Shown here: one piece after another, positions 1-17,680 of the stretch
Numbering within the stretch: the first letter of the stretch is position 1
How the letters are laid out: each line of letters opens with the position of its first letter
Assembly (NCBI GenBank): GCA_013397455.1
Contig: VYZB01000389.1
Coordinates: 62,001-126,000, forward strand
DNA: 64,000 bases
DNA from: Crotophaga sulcirostris
Lineage: Eukaryota; Chordata; Aves; Cuculiformes; Crotophagidae
Direction: 5' to 3'
Translations under genes and position numbers: made by a program
The notes under the pieces: model-generated
Seen by the model: the letters and a program-made list of their open reading frames with translations, nothing else
What the model was told of the DNA's origin: nothing
Databases searched by the model: none

Positions 1-532
1 TTGGGCAGCCTGCTTTTGTCTGAGTGTCCTACATATATTTTGAATCTCTAATTAACTTGGCCTTTATTGAACCTGAAATACTTAAAAGAACTTAACAGGC
101 AACTCTCTTCATTAGAGAAATTATGGCTATGAAGCTTCGTTTTAGAGGAGAAAATGGAAAACTGCGCCAGAGTTACAAGAGTTACTAAAAAGATTAGATT
201 CTAATCTTGTACAATGAAGGGGTGAACATGTCGCTAACAAATGTGTCGTGGCCTTGAAGATAAATAGGTCATTCTGCCTCTGAAGTAATACTAACAACAA
301 GAATGAAAAGAAGCTGATCCCCTCTTTCTGATTTGAGGGTTCTTTTTATCGTTTTGGAGGTGGTTTGGGATATCACTTTGATGTAATCATGAACGTGTTG
401 CATGTTTTCCTTTTGAAAATGTTCAAATTTCTTTCAAATAGCAAATCCTTGATGTTATTTTCTGAAGAATTCAGTGGTTCTAATGTTTTCTACTAAAATA
501 GAAAGTTAACCTTTTTTCCTTATTTTTTCTAG
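1..532 (+). other. STAG2: STAG2 intron (partial, 3' end only)
   Basis: This is intronic sequence leading to the first visible STAG2 exon. It ends in a pyrimidine-rich tract and the acceptor TTTTTTCTAG at 523-532. No other coding signal was seen in it; the upstream STAG2 exons lie outside the window. Confidence 0.85.
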
Positions 533-4427
<3,895 letters not shown>

Positions 4428-4617
4428 CTGAAGAAAGCAGTAGTAGTGACAGTATGTGGCTGAACAGGGAGCAGACAATGCACACACCCGTCATGATGCA
4501 GACACCTCAGCTGACTTCCACAATAATGAGGGAGCCCAAGAGATTGCGACCTGAAGAAAGTTATATGGGTGTCTATCCTATGCAGCCTGAACACCACCAA
4601 GCTCCGCTTGATTACAA
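4428..4617 (+). CDS. STAG2: STAG2 coding exon, approx. residues 1055-1118 (Ser-rich tail)
   Basis: This 190-base exon reads (A)[17 protein letters not shown], then [20 protein letters not shown], and ends ...HHQAPLDY plus two bases of an asparagine codon. The donor is GTACGT. The segment is a STAG2 hallmark, with a serine cluster after the glutamates and a proline/threonine-rich stretch. It lies in the flexible tail, which is a phosphorylation target in the family. The junction with the previous exon gives VPE-A-EESSSS. Confidence 0.95.
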
Positions 4618-4702
4618 GTACGTAGATGAGTAGGTCTGCTTTGTGTTTGTGTTCATACACAAAACCAGTTTGTGTTTAAAATAGAATAATGGTCTTTTTA
4701 AG

Positions 4703-4816
4703 CACGCAAGTAACGTGGATGTTGGCTCAAAGGCAACAGGAAGAAGCCGCGCGACAACAACAGGAGAGGGCAGCGATGAACTACGTCAAGCTGAGAAGCA
4801 ACCTGCAACACGCTAT
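4703..4816 (+). CDS. STAG2: STAG2 coding exon, approx. residues 1118-1156 (Gln/Arg-rich coiled segment)
   Basis: This 114-base exon reads (N)[20 protein letters not shown], then [17 protein letters not shown], plus two bases of the next codon before donor GTGAGT. The acceptor is TTTTTAAG|CACGC after an 85-base intron. The Q/E/R-rich part is likely helical. The EEAARQQQ run has two alanines; my memory of the human protein has one there. A longer open frame starting in the intron at 4715 in another phase is a shadow of this exon. Confidence 0.95.
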
Positions 4817-5908
4817 GTGAGTGAGAGTTCCTTCACTGGTGTGGGGAGGGGAGGCTTCATTAAATTTCTCCTTTGGCTTCTGAATTGCAAGTTTAGAGTT
4901 GATGCTTTTTTTTTTTTAAAAAAAAAAAAAGTGTTCCTTTTAAAGATACTTCTCTCCAGCATTTCTGTGATTGATACAGATTGGCGTCAGTTTAGGTCAG
5001 ACAAAATGTTGATAGGAATCCTGTAGTACCAGTTTTTGTAGAACTTCTATCTCAAACACACAGAAAGTCCTCCATACTGTGAAAAAGGATGAAGACAGTC
5101 TAATGTTTCTTAAATAAATATTGTCCTTCCAAGGTCATACATTCTTACTGTAGTGTCCTTTACTTCATTGTGTTTCATCATATGTGCACTTTGACATGAA
5201 CACTAGTGAAATTATCTTCCAGAGCTAGTTAAACTGAGGAGGGGAAGACCAGTTTTAGAAGATCTCTGCTTTATTGAAGGCTGTGTGTTTGTACAGAAGA
5301 GAAGTACAAGTTGTAAACTGAAACCATACATCATACTTGTTTTTAATTCTTAAATACCAGTACTTCATGTAACATAGTGACACCAGTTAGTATAGTTAGG
5401 ATAACTCCTTACTTTTCTCATAAGGTCTGATAAGTGTAGAAGTTGCAAGGAAAGAGCATGTAGAATTGTGTGGCAATGTCTGAAAATGGATTTATGTATC
5501 CACTTTATTACAAAGACATTTTCATAAAACAGGAATAATTTTTTTTTAGGTGGCAAAACTTAGGTTATCTCTCACTTGAGCATAAATACTTGAATGGAAG
5601 TCTCTGCATCAAGTGTGGTTTTGATCTACCTATTGGTTCCTGCAGCATTTCAGAATACCCATTTAGAGATGTACCACAAAGTTGCCTAAGCTGATCTTTG
5701 TTAGTCGTTCTTCGTCACTCTCTTAGTATCTTCTGGCTGGTTAAATAGCAGCCACCTTTAATAATTGTTATGCATTTATTTATTTACTTTACTTTCTGTC
5801 TAATGGAATTATCATCTCTTGGTAGTTCCTTATTGAATATTTGTTTTCTAAATATTCAGATAAAACTTAATTTCCTTTAGTGCTAAACAATATACTTTTT
5901 CATTTCAG
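4817..5908 (+). other. STAG2: STAG2 intron with T12A13 palindrome
   Basis: This intron lies between donor GTGAGT and acceptor CATTTCAG. It contains a perfect T12 then A13 tract at 4906-4930. The mammalian gene has an alternatively spliced 111-base exon at about this protein position (residue 1156), but I found no 111-base in-phase AG...GT candidate here. A phase-compatible open stretch after TTTTTTTTAG at 5549 runs to a stop at 5693 and lacks a good donor. Confidence 0.85.
4906..4930 (+). repeat. T12A13 homopolymer palindrome
   Basis: Twelve T are followed directly by thirteen A, so the tract can fold on itself completely. It is intronic, 89 bases after a STAG2 donor. Length is likely unstable in sequencing and between individuals. 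Confidence 0.9.
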
Positions 5909-6035
5909 TCGACGTGGCACGAGTCTAATGGAAGATGATGAAGAGCCAATTGTTGAAGATGTGATGATGTCATCAGAAGGGCGGATTGAAGATCTCAATG
6001 AAGGCATGGATTTTGACACCATGGACATAGACCTA
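5909..6035 (+). CDS. STAG2: STAG2 coding exon, approx. residues 1156-1198 (acidic tail)
   Basis: This 127-base exon reads (I)[17 protein letters not shown], then [17 protein letters not shown], ending ...FDTMDIDL in phase 0 before GTAAGT. The strongly acidic, conserved block is diagnostic of STAG2. The split isoleucine codon formed with the preceding exon keeps the frame. Confidence 0.97.
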
Positions 6036-9154
<3,119 letters not shown>

Positions 9155-9178
9155 GTTCTTGGGGTGTCAATGTTTTAA
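9155..9178 (+). CDS. STAG2: STAG2 terminal coding exon (VLGVSMF, stop)
   Basis: The last coding segment is seven codons plus TAA: VLGVSMF then stop, the known STAG2 C-terminus. It follows a ten-residue pyrimidine-rich acceptor and continues in phase 0 from the exon ending at 6428. All nine exons together give 372 codons with no frameshift. Confidence 0.95.
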   Translation, partial: VLGVSMF

Positions 9179-11045
9179 TACCAGAGCAGCAAATAAATCA
9201 GTGGTGAAGTCATTTTCTAAGTGGAAGAGGAAGTTTTTCAATACAAAATTGTGATAGATACAGTGAAATTCTGAACAGATTTTTCTCTAAGGAGAATGAC
9301 ATGCTTTCAAGATCAAGTGCATTGAAGGGGCAGTTTTGTTTGCCTGAAAAAAAAAGAAACGTAAAGGACAAGTAAACAATTTGAGGATAAGCTACACTTT
9401 TTGTTGGGAAAAAAAATTGAATATTTTATTTATGTGCTATCAGTTTATTTCTGGATCATAAGAAGTATTCCCTCTGAGTTTCAATCTAACAGTCCGAGAG
9501 GTGTTTGGTACAGATTTGAGCCCCTCTCTATACATTTGCTGGCTTTACTAAATAATCATGAGGTCTGCTGGATTGCTGTTTACATCCATGAACTGAAATA
9601 ACAGATGAATTGGTTTTCTTACAGTGGTAGAACCAGAAGAGTGTCAGTATTTTAAATTAAGTGCAAACTTCAGCAACAGAAGGTTTGTATTAATTAATCA
9701 TGGAAAAAAAATACATAAAACAGAACTTAAATAGCTTTTAAATCTAAAACACACTTTTATTCTGAAAGCTTCATACTGGCCTTCTCAGAAAGGTCCATAA
9801 ACTATGAACTACCAGGAAGTAACAGATCTCAGTCATGCTTGCCCATTACCAACCCTGAAAGTTTGCTTGTCCTTTAAGAAAAATGTAATGTTGTGAAATT
9901 CCTTCCAGTAGTGCCACTGTATTTTGTCTCCAAATAAAAGAAGCTTATTGTAGTATGTTTGCAGAAAAATTCTAAACAAAAATTATACAGCTTATTAGAG
10001 TGTGGGAATAGGGATCTAAATTTTAAATAAAATTATATATATATATAAATTGGTGCTGATTTTATAATTGCGCAGTTTGTTTAGTTTTTTCTTACTTTTA
10101 AATTCCAACTTAAAATTATGAGGTTTCAGAAATATATTGAAAGTTTAACAATGTTTAAAAATAGAAGAGCATGAGAATTCATGCTTTAAAAATGATTTTT
10201 AAATTTGTATTTTATATTGTTTTATCTATCTGTCTTTGCAAGCAGTCTTCAGGTTAAAGATACTTCTAACAGGTTACAGTACATTTCCTCTGTATGTAAA
10301 TTAGATTGGATAATAGAAATTCATAAACGACCCATAATATTCTTTGAAAGCTAAGCTTTAAACTTCATTTTGTGTCCATTCACAAATAAATTAAATTTGG
10401 TCTAAAACAGAAAGTGGATCTATGCCATTTTGACATCAACTCATTTTGCAAGGCTTAGGCAGCTAGACATCATTTTAAAGGAAATATTAACTTATATTAC
10501 ATATGTATATTTTTTGTCAGTTGTCTCTCAGTTCTTGAGGTATATTATTTTAATCATTCCATGCCTTAATATGCTTGCAGTACAAGAACCTCCCCAAATG
10601 GGTGAATACAAAAAGGCTTCCTGTTTTTAGACTCAGAAATTAAACATTCGGCTGTGGTAGCCAAAAACCATAGGTTATCTAAAGGATCATGATAAAATAT
10701 AATTATTTTACTAAGTCATGAGGTAACAACAAACTCAAAACTAGATCTGCCTAACTCATTTTGCATAAATAAATACTCTCATGTCTAAAAGTACTGCCTA
10801 TATTGTTTTTCACACCACTGCATTTAATAGAACTGCTGAGAGGACTGTATATATGATTTTAAACTTAAGTTGATTTTTCTTACTCTTGAAGGAGTGTTTC
10901 TTTGTGAAAGCAGTTCTTACAGCTTTGTTTTCAACCAGCTAAAAATGTTTTATATATTTACCTTAACCTGTTGTCCTCCACATTCTATTGTCCTAATTGT
11001 ACTGTTTTCTGATTTGTATTTATGTCTTGAGACAGTAACTTTTTG

Positions 11046-11057
11046 AATAAAAATAAA
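11046..11057 (+). promoter_or_regulatory. STAG2: Tandem poly(A) signals (AATAAA twice) for STAG2
   Basis: Two adjacent AATAAA hexamers (11046-11051 and 11052-11057) are followed within about 25 bases by GT-rich sequence (TATGTTGTATGTTTG), the usual layout of a vertebrate cleavage site. Confidence 0.6.
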
Positions 11058-11263
11058 CCTACAGTATGTTGTATGTTTGATCTTTTTAAATCGGGGTTAG
11101 GGGAGGACAGTGAAGAAAGGGGTATGAGTAATGCAAATGTTATGTTTATAGAAATCAAAATCTTTTTCCATGTCTTTTAAGTGTTTGTCTCAGAGTTGGG
11201 ATAATGTATGGAAAACTGCACTGTTTTATATTTGTAATAAATTGTACAAGTTTTTAAAATGTG

Positions 11264-11269
11264 AATAAA
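11264..11269 (+). promoter_or_regulatory. STAG2: Alternative distal poly(A) signal for STAG2
   Basis: A canonical AATAAA lies about 210 bases beyond the tandem pair, with another AATAAA at 11236. Use of this site would give a slightly longer 3' UTR. Confidence 0.45.
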
Positions 11270-11285
11270 GCACTAATTGGGTAAT

Positions 11286-14200
11286 AATTTAAAGTAGAAA
11301 AGTTAATGCAATCATGATTGTTTTAAATATGCTTTAATTTGAGATAAACTTGTTAAAAGAATTAGTGTAAATACAGAGTGAGCTTTTTAAGAGGTTAGTA
11401 CCTGCAAATAAAATTTTTAAAATTTGTATAGAACTTTTACATGCCAAGAAATCAGTGGTTAATTATTTTGTGTTACGTTTTCTAAAGATGTATCAATAGC
11501 CTTTCTGTTCGTTTCCTTTTCCTATTAAGTTTTATCTGACATTATTCAAAGTGCTTTTGGTTCAGACGTTGTCGATATTGTACATAGTCCAGTTGAAATA
11601 CCACTATGAGTGTATGCTACTTCCCATTTCTTACATTTATTATACACCTGCTGGTAAACATTCGAAGCTTAATTGACAAGACAGCAAGGAACTGAGGGGA
11701 GAAACCCTAAACATTTCTTTTCACTCCTCCCTCCTCAACTACTGAGCAGCGCTGGGTGTGTCTTAAACTCCTTTCTGTTACAATACTTTGTAAAGGAGTC
11801 ATTTAAAAGTCTTAGAATATTCTTAATCCTTGCTGATGTAACTTTCGATGGGTTTTTTAATTATTATTATTATGATTATGATTATTATTATTATTACAGA
11901 TGTTCATTCCTGTCTCTGAATCCTGCTGTAAGTTCAGTAGTATCTTGTGGAAAATGGTTTTAGTGGGTTCTAAGTTTATAACACAAGCAAAATACCTTTG
12001 CTATACAATGTAAAGTCTGTTCTAGATATACATTTTGGTACCGGAGCCTGTAAATGAAGAAATTTGAATTTTGAAGAGATATGTGATAAAAATGTAGAAA
12101 ACAACAATTCAGAGAAAGACAAGCCTGTCCTCTAGTTTGCCAGAGAGGCCACAGAGAAGATCGTGACGTAGAATGGAATTCAAAGGAATAGTCTTCACAT
12201 ATTCTGTAACAAGTATTTCTTGATATTAAACAACCAAAGACAATATTTAAGAAGATAGTGATTGCTGTTGTTTGTTTGGTTTTTTCCTTTGGATGATGTG
12301 GTGCCAATTCCTGTAGCTTGTTAGAGGGCAGTAAGTCCCTGTCTTCTCTAATCTCAGTATAACTAAATAATTGCCCTTCTAAAATTTACTACCATCTGTT
12401 TTCCTGGCAGTTTACACATACACTTGTCCTAGCATGGGATTTCAGGATACCAGTACTGTGAATTTAACTTGTACCCATAAAAAGTCTACTGAGGTTTTTT
12501 GAGATGTTTTGATGCTCAGTAGTTTTCTGCTGCTTTTCAACCTATAGCTACCTTTTTTTTTTAATTAACCTGATTAATGTTCAGTCTTGGAAGCATTTGT
12601 CAAAATTATCTATTTGTGTTTCAGAATTTTTTTGATAAAACACAAATTAGTTCTTTAAAAATATACTCATTTCTACTTAACTTCTTTAATTTAGTTTTCT
12701 TTAATCAATTCATTATTCTGAAACATAGTTCATGCCATTCCCTCATTTTTCATAATGCGAAGGACTCTCTAGGTCTGAGATTGTTTGTTTAATTTCTGAT
12801 ATGCATTGGCACCCAAAAGGGATCATCTCTTTGCAGGAGATGGATGGTGATGCAGACTTGGAAAATGAGGTTAATGTAGGACACTACTATTCTGTAATAA
12901 TAATTATATTTAAAAAGTAACAATTCAGTTAGAGTTGTGCCTTTCGTTTTTCTCAGTTATCTTTTTGTCCTGTACCCCTTCCTTCGTGTTGCTGAGCATT
13001 CTTGAATATATATATTTGAGTAAATCTTAATATTCATATTTTTTTAAAGTTTTTAAGAGCTAAACTTGAAGTTGTTATAGATTGTTTGTAAATTAGAGAC
13101 TTTCGAGTAGAGATTCTGTTTGGGTTTTTTGTTGCCTTTTTTTGTAGATGTAAATGATAGTGGCAGCACATTGGTAAGAAGCTATAGCTGTGCCCCCACC
13201 AAATGATGCAAAGCGTGTTGAAGTGTCTGGTAGAACCCCGCATGCAGGCTTCTGTTTTTCTAGAGAATATGTATAGCTCTTCGTAATGTAATCATGCTTC
13301 TTAAAACTGATTGTGTAATTTCTGCTAAGCTTTTCCAAGCTTTTTTTGATTGGAAAAGAGGAAAAAAGCTGATCGTATTTTGCCTATATTGACTATTTTT
13401 GTCAAAGAAAAAGCTGCAGCTACCGGTTTACCGGTTTTAAAATTGAAATTTATGTTCAGCTGTGATAACAGCTTGAATTCTCACTTTTGGAAGAACTGTT
13501 TAAAAAAAAAAAATACAGTTAACTGTAAATCAAAATGATGAAACCTCTAGGGGTCCTGGAACATCTCAAACTATGAAGGGGAAGCGAAGTTGGTAGGTAC
13601 TTCATGAAAGCATTCAAGTAATACTGCAAGGTTTTGGAGGAACAGATTAATCAGTTTGGTAGTTTGCTGAACACAGTTCTTTGTATGTTGAAGTGGGTGT
13701 TGGCAGGTCAGATCGATGCAAGAAGTGGTGGTTTGTTTCTGGTTTGGCAGGCCATGGACATACCTAGAATGCTCTCTTGAATAAATGACCAACATCCCAT
13801 TTCTTTCCATTCTTAAAAGAGTCCTTTTGAGAAAGTTGGGGTTTTTTCTCCCTTCCCTTTTTTTGCCTGTGGATACTAAAATTGTTGTGATTGATTTGTC
13901 AGAATTTCAGCAGGTGGTGCCCTTGTGCTTATTTGTCTCTTCTCTAGACTGCTCATTAAATATATTTGACCTGAACGTCAACTCTTTATTGTGTACCTTT
14001 CTCTCAAAATTGCCTGTAACATCTGTCAGCGGGCTTTGTAAGAGAGAGGTTCCTTGGGAACTGGCACGAACACTGCCATAGTCAATGCAGTCAGAAGTTG
14101 GGTTGGCTCAGAGCTACAATACGTATGATGGAGCTTCATCCCAACCTTCTGATCTTGCACTGCCCAACCTGACTATTTGTCTGATAGAGGGCTTCAGCCC

Positions 14201-15592
14201 GAGTTCTACATTGACAGCTCCACATGAAACCTCTTACTTATGACACCATATGGCTATTCCAGGAAACCATGCAATTTGTTATTGCTTTTTAAATAGCAGT
14301 TAAACCACAGTTCTCAAGTGATGTACATACAGATCTCTTATGACTCTTTTTCACAGGTTTGTATTCTGTTTTCTTTTTTTTTTAAGAGAGCTGAACTCCA
14401 CCAAAAGTAAAAAAGCAAACCACATCCACTTGTTTTTCATATGATGTGCAAAAGCACTTAAAGATGTGGCATATCTTATATTTAGTCTGCTCTTTGTATT
14501 TTTCATCTTAAAATACAGAGCTGTCTTTTACACAACTGTTCTTACATATCAACTGACAAAACCTGTCTTTTCATTATTTCTGTTGCTGGCTCATTATCTT
14601 TTGCATCTTGAAAAACAGATTTTTTGGGGCGGTTTTGGACTGAAATCTTCCATTACAGCCAGGAATTGAAGTGCTCTGTGAAACCTAGTGTGGATTAGGG
14701 AAGTGGCTTTGTCAGTGAAAACACTATCTTGTCATTTCCATCCTTTTGAGGCACTGATGTTATGGTTTAAAGGCATATTGTGTAAATACCTGTGTCTGGA
14801 GAAACCTACGGATCTGGACTATCAAGTAGTTTTCCTTGTTTAGGAACTGGGGTTTTTTTCTTGCTCATACCAATAGCTTATACTTGGTGAAAGCAACTTG
14901 TTTGAAGTGCCATGAAGCTAAAAGGAACAGATGTTCTATTTAAAGTTGCTTTCATTACAGTTCCTTTTTTTTATTTTTTTTTAACCTTGCAACACTTAAT
15001 CTTCCACTTCAGAACGCCTTTTAACTTGTGTAGTTCTCTGGCTCACCTGGGTTGGATTTGTAGATCTGACAGAAAGCAGTGGTGCCCTGTAGAACAGAGA
15101 CTGCCAGGGATGCGATTTGGGCTGTCTACATTACCTTTCTTTTCCTGGGGTTTGTGTCAAGTTAACCGAAGAGAAGAGCTCGTTTGTGTTTGTTGTGGCA
15201 TGCTGCTGATTTGTCACAGACTGCGACAAATCCACAGATTCTGTGGATTCAAGGCAGTTCAGAAGCATCATCTCTTCGTACGCTGTTCCTTTCGTTAACA
15301 CTATTAGATTTAGGTCACTTGGTCCACTATTAAAGTTCAAAAGACACATCTTTTAGACTTATCTTAAATCCCTGCCTGCAAGGAAAGTCAGATTCTTTTT
15401 TTTTTCTTTAAATCTAATTTGCTGTTCATCTTCCTGTTCATTTGCCAGAAATGAATGATATGTGGAGTGGTCCATAGAACCAAGCCACACCGTGCAGTGA
15501 TGTATCATCAAAAGCATTGTAACTTTGCAGAATGGGTCTTGTGGGTGAATAATGACTCCTGTTTTACAAAACACACACAGATGTATGCACAA
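11286..15592. other. Intergenic, no gene seen
   Basis: This is A/T-rich sequence downstream of STAG2. It holds an imperfect (ATT)n microsatellite at 11859-11896 and poly-T tracts. Open frames of up to 128 codons (for example 14912-15298) show no domain, no repeated motif and no partner exons. The duplicated TACCGGTT at about 13421-13435 is the only other oddity. Confidence 0.7.
11859..11896 (+). repeat. Imperfect (ATT)n microsatellite
   Basis: About twelve ATT/ATG units run in a row, interrupted by GATTATG variants. The tyrosine/aspartate run in the overlapping open frame is only this repeat translated. Confidence 0.9.
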
Positions 15593-15660
15593 ACTGCAGC
15601 ACCAGATCTGGTTTGGTCCGAGTTCGTGTTTACGCTGGTGTAAACCAGATCTGGTGCAGT
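15593..15660. repeat. Nested inverted repeat (hairpin)
   Basis: The left arm 15593-15614 and right arm 15642-15660 are reverse complements over 19 bases, apart from a three-base bulge in the left arm. Each arm contains the 12-base perfect palindrome ACCAGATCTGGT. Inside the loop, GTTTAC (15628-15633) and GTAAAC (15640-15645) form a second inverted pair. The right half of the inner pair overlaps the outer right arm, so two alternative folds compete. The origin is unknown; it may be a remnant of a small foldback element. Confidence 0.8.
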
Positions 15661-17242
15661 CAGCATGCTGGGCCCTGGCTGACAGCTTGGCCACAGCATG
15701 GTTCCTTCTCAGGCTCTGCCTGCTGCATGGTGTCAGATGTGTGGTGCTCATCTCCTCTGTGAAGGGGTAATTGATGATGATTCCTCTGTTAGCTCATCAC
15801 CAAGTGCCAGCGGCCTTGCTGGTCCTGTAACCGTGGGTCAGCCACCTCCTGACTCCACCAAAGGAGTTACCTTTGCTGTCCAGTTAATTTTCTGTTGATT
15901 GATGTGATCACCTGAAACTGGGCAAATACAGTCAGGTGTCACCTGCGTGGGGAGTGAGAAAGTTCATTTTTTAAATCAGAAAAACCTTCTGGAAAAATAA
16001 ACCAGCTTTGTTTTCAGCCAAGGCTTTCAGACCATCATATTCTAGGAACAAAAAGCCAGGTTTGATATATCAGCATAAGGGACATCTCTTGTCTCTCTAC
16101 GACTTGCTGGGGGAGAGGAGTGGGGACACTTAAACGGCTGGTGTTTTAATTGAGAGGTCTCCTCTTGAAGCACTCAGAAGACTAGAAGCAGTCCTAACTC
16201 ATTCCTACTTAGTTTTTGAAGAAGTCATCCTGAAATGAGGACCGAAAATGTCACTGCTTTTGTTCCTCACTCTCAGTGTGAGTTTAGAAGACCTCTCTTA
16301 CTCCACTCTGCGTAAATGGTCAGGAGAGCAGTACAAGGCTGCTACAGTTTCCAGGTGATACTGTAGGGAATACAGTGAGCAGAAGTGTTTGTCCGAGGGT
16401 GTTGAAACGGCAAACAGGCAGATACCAAGACACCTTCTTTCACCTGCATGTGTTGAACAGGCTGATTATTGTCTGAATTTAAGAACAGTGGTTCAGGCCT
16501 TTTCTGTACAATTCTAAGGTACAAAGGAGGGTGTGTTGCAGGAATTTGGGCTGAATGATTTGGGGAACCGAGCCTTGTCTTTTAAGGCAGCTGCGTATTG
16601 GTAAGTAAACTGATGTTTGTGGTACAGCTGATTACAAAGAATTCTGTTTTCAGTGGATGATGCTAGCAGTTACACAAAGTAAAGCTCAAGTTAATAATAC
16701 CATGCAACTCAGATATTTTCAAACTGATTCCTTTTAGCTTTTGCAGAAATCAAATCAAAGTATTCTGTTTTCATTCTAGTACCATAGCATTGAGGAGCAA
16801 ACCTTCCCTCACTTTGAGAATCAGATCTGGATAGATAATTTCTGGTAACTTATTCATTGAATTTGGTCTCTTTAATTTGTTCAAACATTGGGTGGATTTG
16901 TTCAAACATTGGGTGTTTTTTCAGTTACTTCTACCTCTCGTCTGCTATCCCTGGCTGAGGTTTGGGTGGGTTTTTCTGCCACCCTTCTGAAATACAGGGA
17001 GCTTTTCTAGTAATCTTTGGTCCCTATTGTTTTCTTTTAATGTCCTGTTTAGAGAACCAAGGCTTCTGAGTGCTGTTTCAGTGTAGTTCTTGACACCTAA
17101 TGCACTGTGGAGCAAAGATAACCTTCATACTAGCAGACAACCCCTACTCTCCAACCAGATGAAGGAAAAGTTGCAAGTATTTGTTTGCAACATCTACAAT
17201 GTTGTTAAAGGAACAAAATGTTTGTTATAACCTAGTTATATT
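15661..17242. other. Intergenic, one short tandem duplication
   Basis: No gene was seen. A 21-base unit is duplicated at 16875-16915. Short open frames on both strands around 15.5-15.9 kb have no recognisable content. Confidence 0.65.
16875..16915 (+). repeat. Tandem duplication of a 21-base unit
   Basis: The unit ATTTGTTCAAACATTGGGTGG (given as ATTTGTTCAAAC plus ATTGGGTGG) occurs at 16875-16895 and again without its last base at 16896-16915. The copies are identical, so the duplication is recent. Confidence 0.9.
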
Positions 17243-17337
17243 TGCCATGGTTTAGATGATGGGTTGGTGTTAGTGTTGGGTTATAGGTTGGACGCGATGA
17301 TCTCAGAGGTCCTTTCCAACATTGTAATACTGTGATA
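17243..17337 (+). mobile_element. CR1 LINE 3'-end fragment
   Basis: About 95 bases match the non-coding 3' tail seen in the longer CR1 copies of this window: a GGTTTAGATGATGGGTTGG start, then GGTTATAGGTTGGAC, GATCTCAGAGGTCC and the ATACTGTG-type end. It is severely 5' truncated, as is usual for CR1 insertions. Confidence 0.92.
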
Positions 17338-17355
17338 CGATTTTAATAAGTTTGT

Positions 17356-17418
17356 AGAATCATAGAAATGCTGATCAGAAAGGATCTCTAGAGATTATCT
17401 AGTCCAGCATCCCCCTGA
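17356..17418 (-). mobile_element. CR1 LINE 3'-end fragment, different subfamily, minus strand
   Basis: AGAATCATAGAAATG followed by GGATCTCTAGAGATTATCTAGTCCAG is the reverse complement of the classical CR1 tail (ending in ATTCTATGATTCT). Its tail octamer differs from the ATACTGTG type of the neighbouring copy. The two fragments lie tail to tail, 18 bases apart. Confidence 0.8.
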
Positions 17419-17559
17419 ATGTTGAAGTTGCCCCAGATGGAACAGCTGGTTTGTAGCTGAGCAGTAAACCCTGTGAAGGCTGGGAGTAACTGAGTGTGGT
17501 GCTGCACTGCCCTCCAGGTTGGGGTGTGTTGGTCCCAGCCGAGCACCCTCAGCCTCAGC

Positions 17560-17680
17560 TCCTGCCCTGGCCGGGGAGAGCCTGGCCCCCAGTGCTGGGT
17601 GCGGAGCGGCCAGGGGCTGTCCCCGTGTGGGCCGCGCGCCCTTTGCTGTGACCCTCTCCGAGCCTTCGCTGGGCTTACCT
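17560..17680. other. Short CpG-rich block
   Basis: This 120-base stretch contains CCGGGG, GCGGAGCGGCC and GGGCCGCGCGCCC, with about ten CpG in an otherwise CpG-poor region. It could be a small unmethylated island or promoter of an unannotated transcript. No TATA box, exon or splice pair tied to it was recognised. Confidence 0.45.

Larger units (their letters stand above)
9179..11285 (+). other. STAG2: STAG2 3' untranslated region (end approximate)
   Basis: A/T-rich sequence follows the stop without splice signals that I would trust. It contains several AATAAA hexamers (first at 9933) and a short (TA)n run at about 10034-10047. The cluster at 11046-11057 and the one at 11264-11269 are the likeliest main poly(A) signals, so the mRNA probably ends near 11.08 or 11.29 kb. 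A further AATAAA at 11407 could extend it. Confidence 0.7.

Noticed and set aside
4715..5026. 103-codon open frame beginning [11 protein letters not shown]
   Set aside because: It is a frame-shifted reading of the STAG2 exon 4703-4816 followed by intron and poly-T/poly-A translation.
5550..5693. Phase-compatible open stretch after TTTTTTTTAG in a STAG2 intron as an alternative exon
   Set aside because: The frame ends in TGA and no good donor gives the expected length; the residues do not resemble a basic STAG2 insert as I remember it.
12836..12870. Possible small exon after TCTTTGCAG (GAGATGGATGGTGATGCAGA...)
   Set aside because: No partner exon, weak donor, and it lies outside the STAG2 transcript; best explained as chance.
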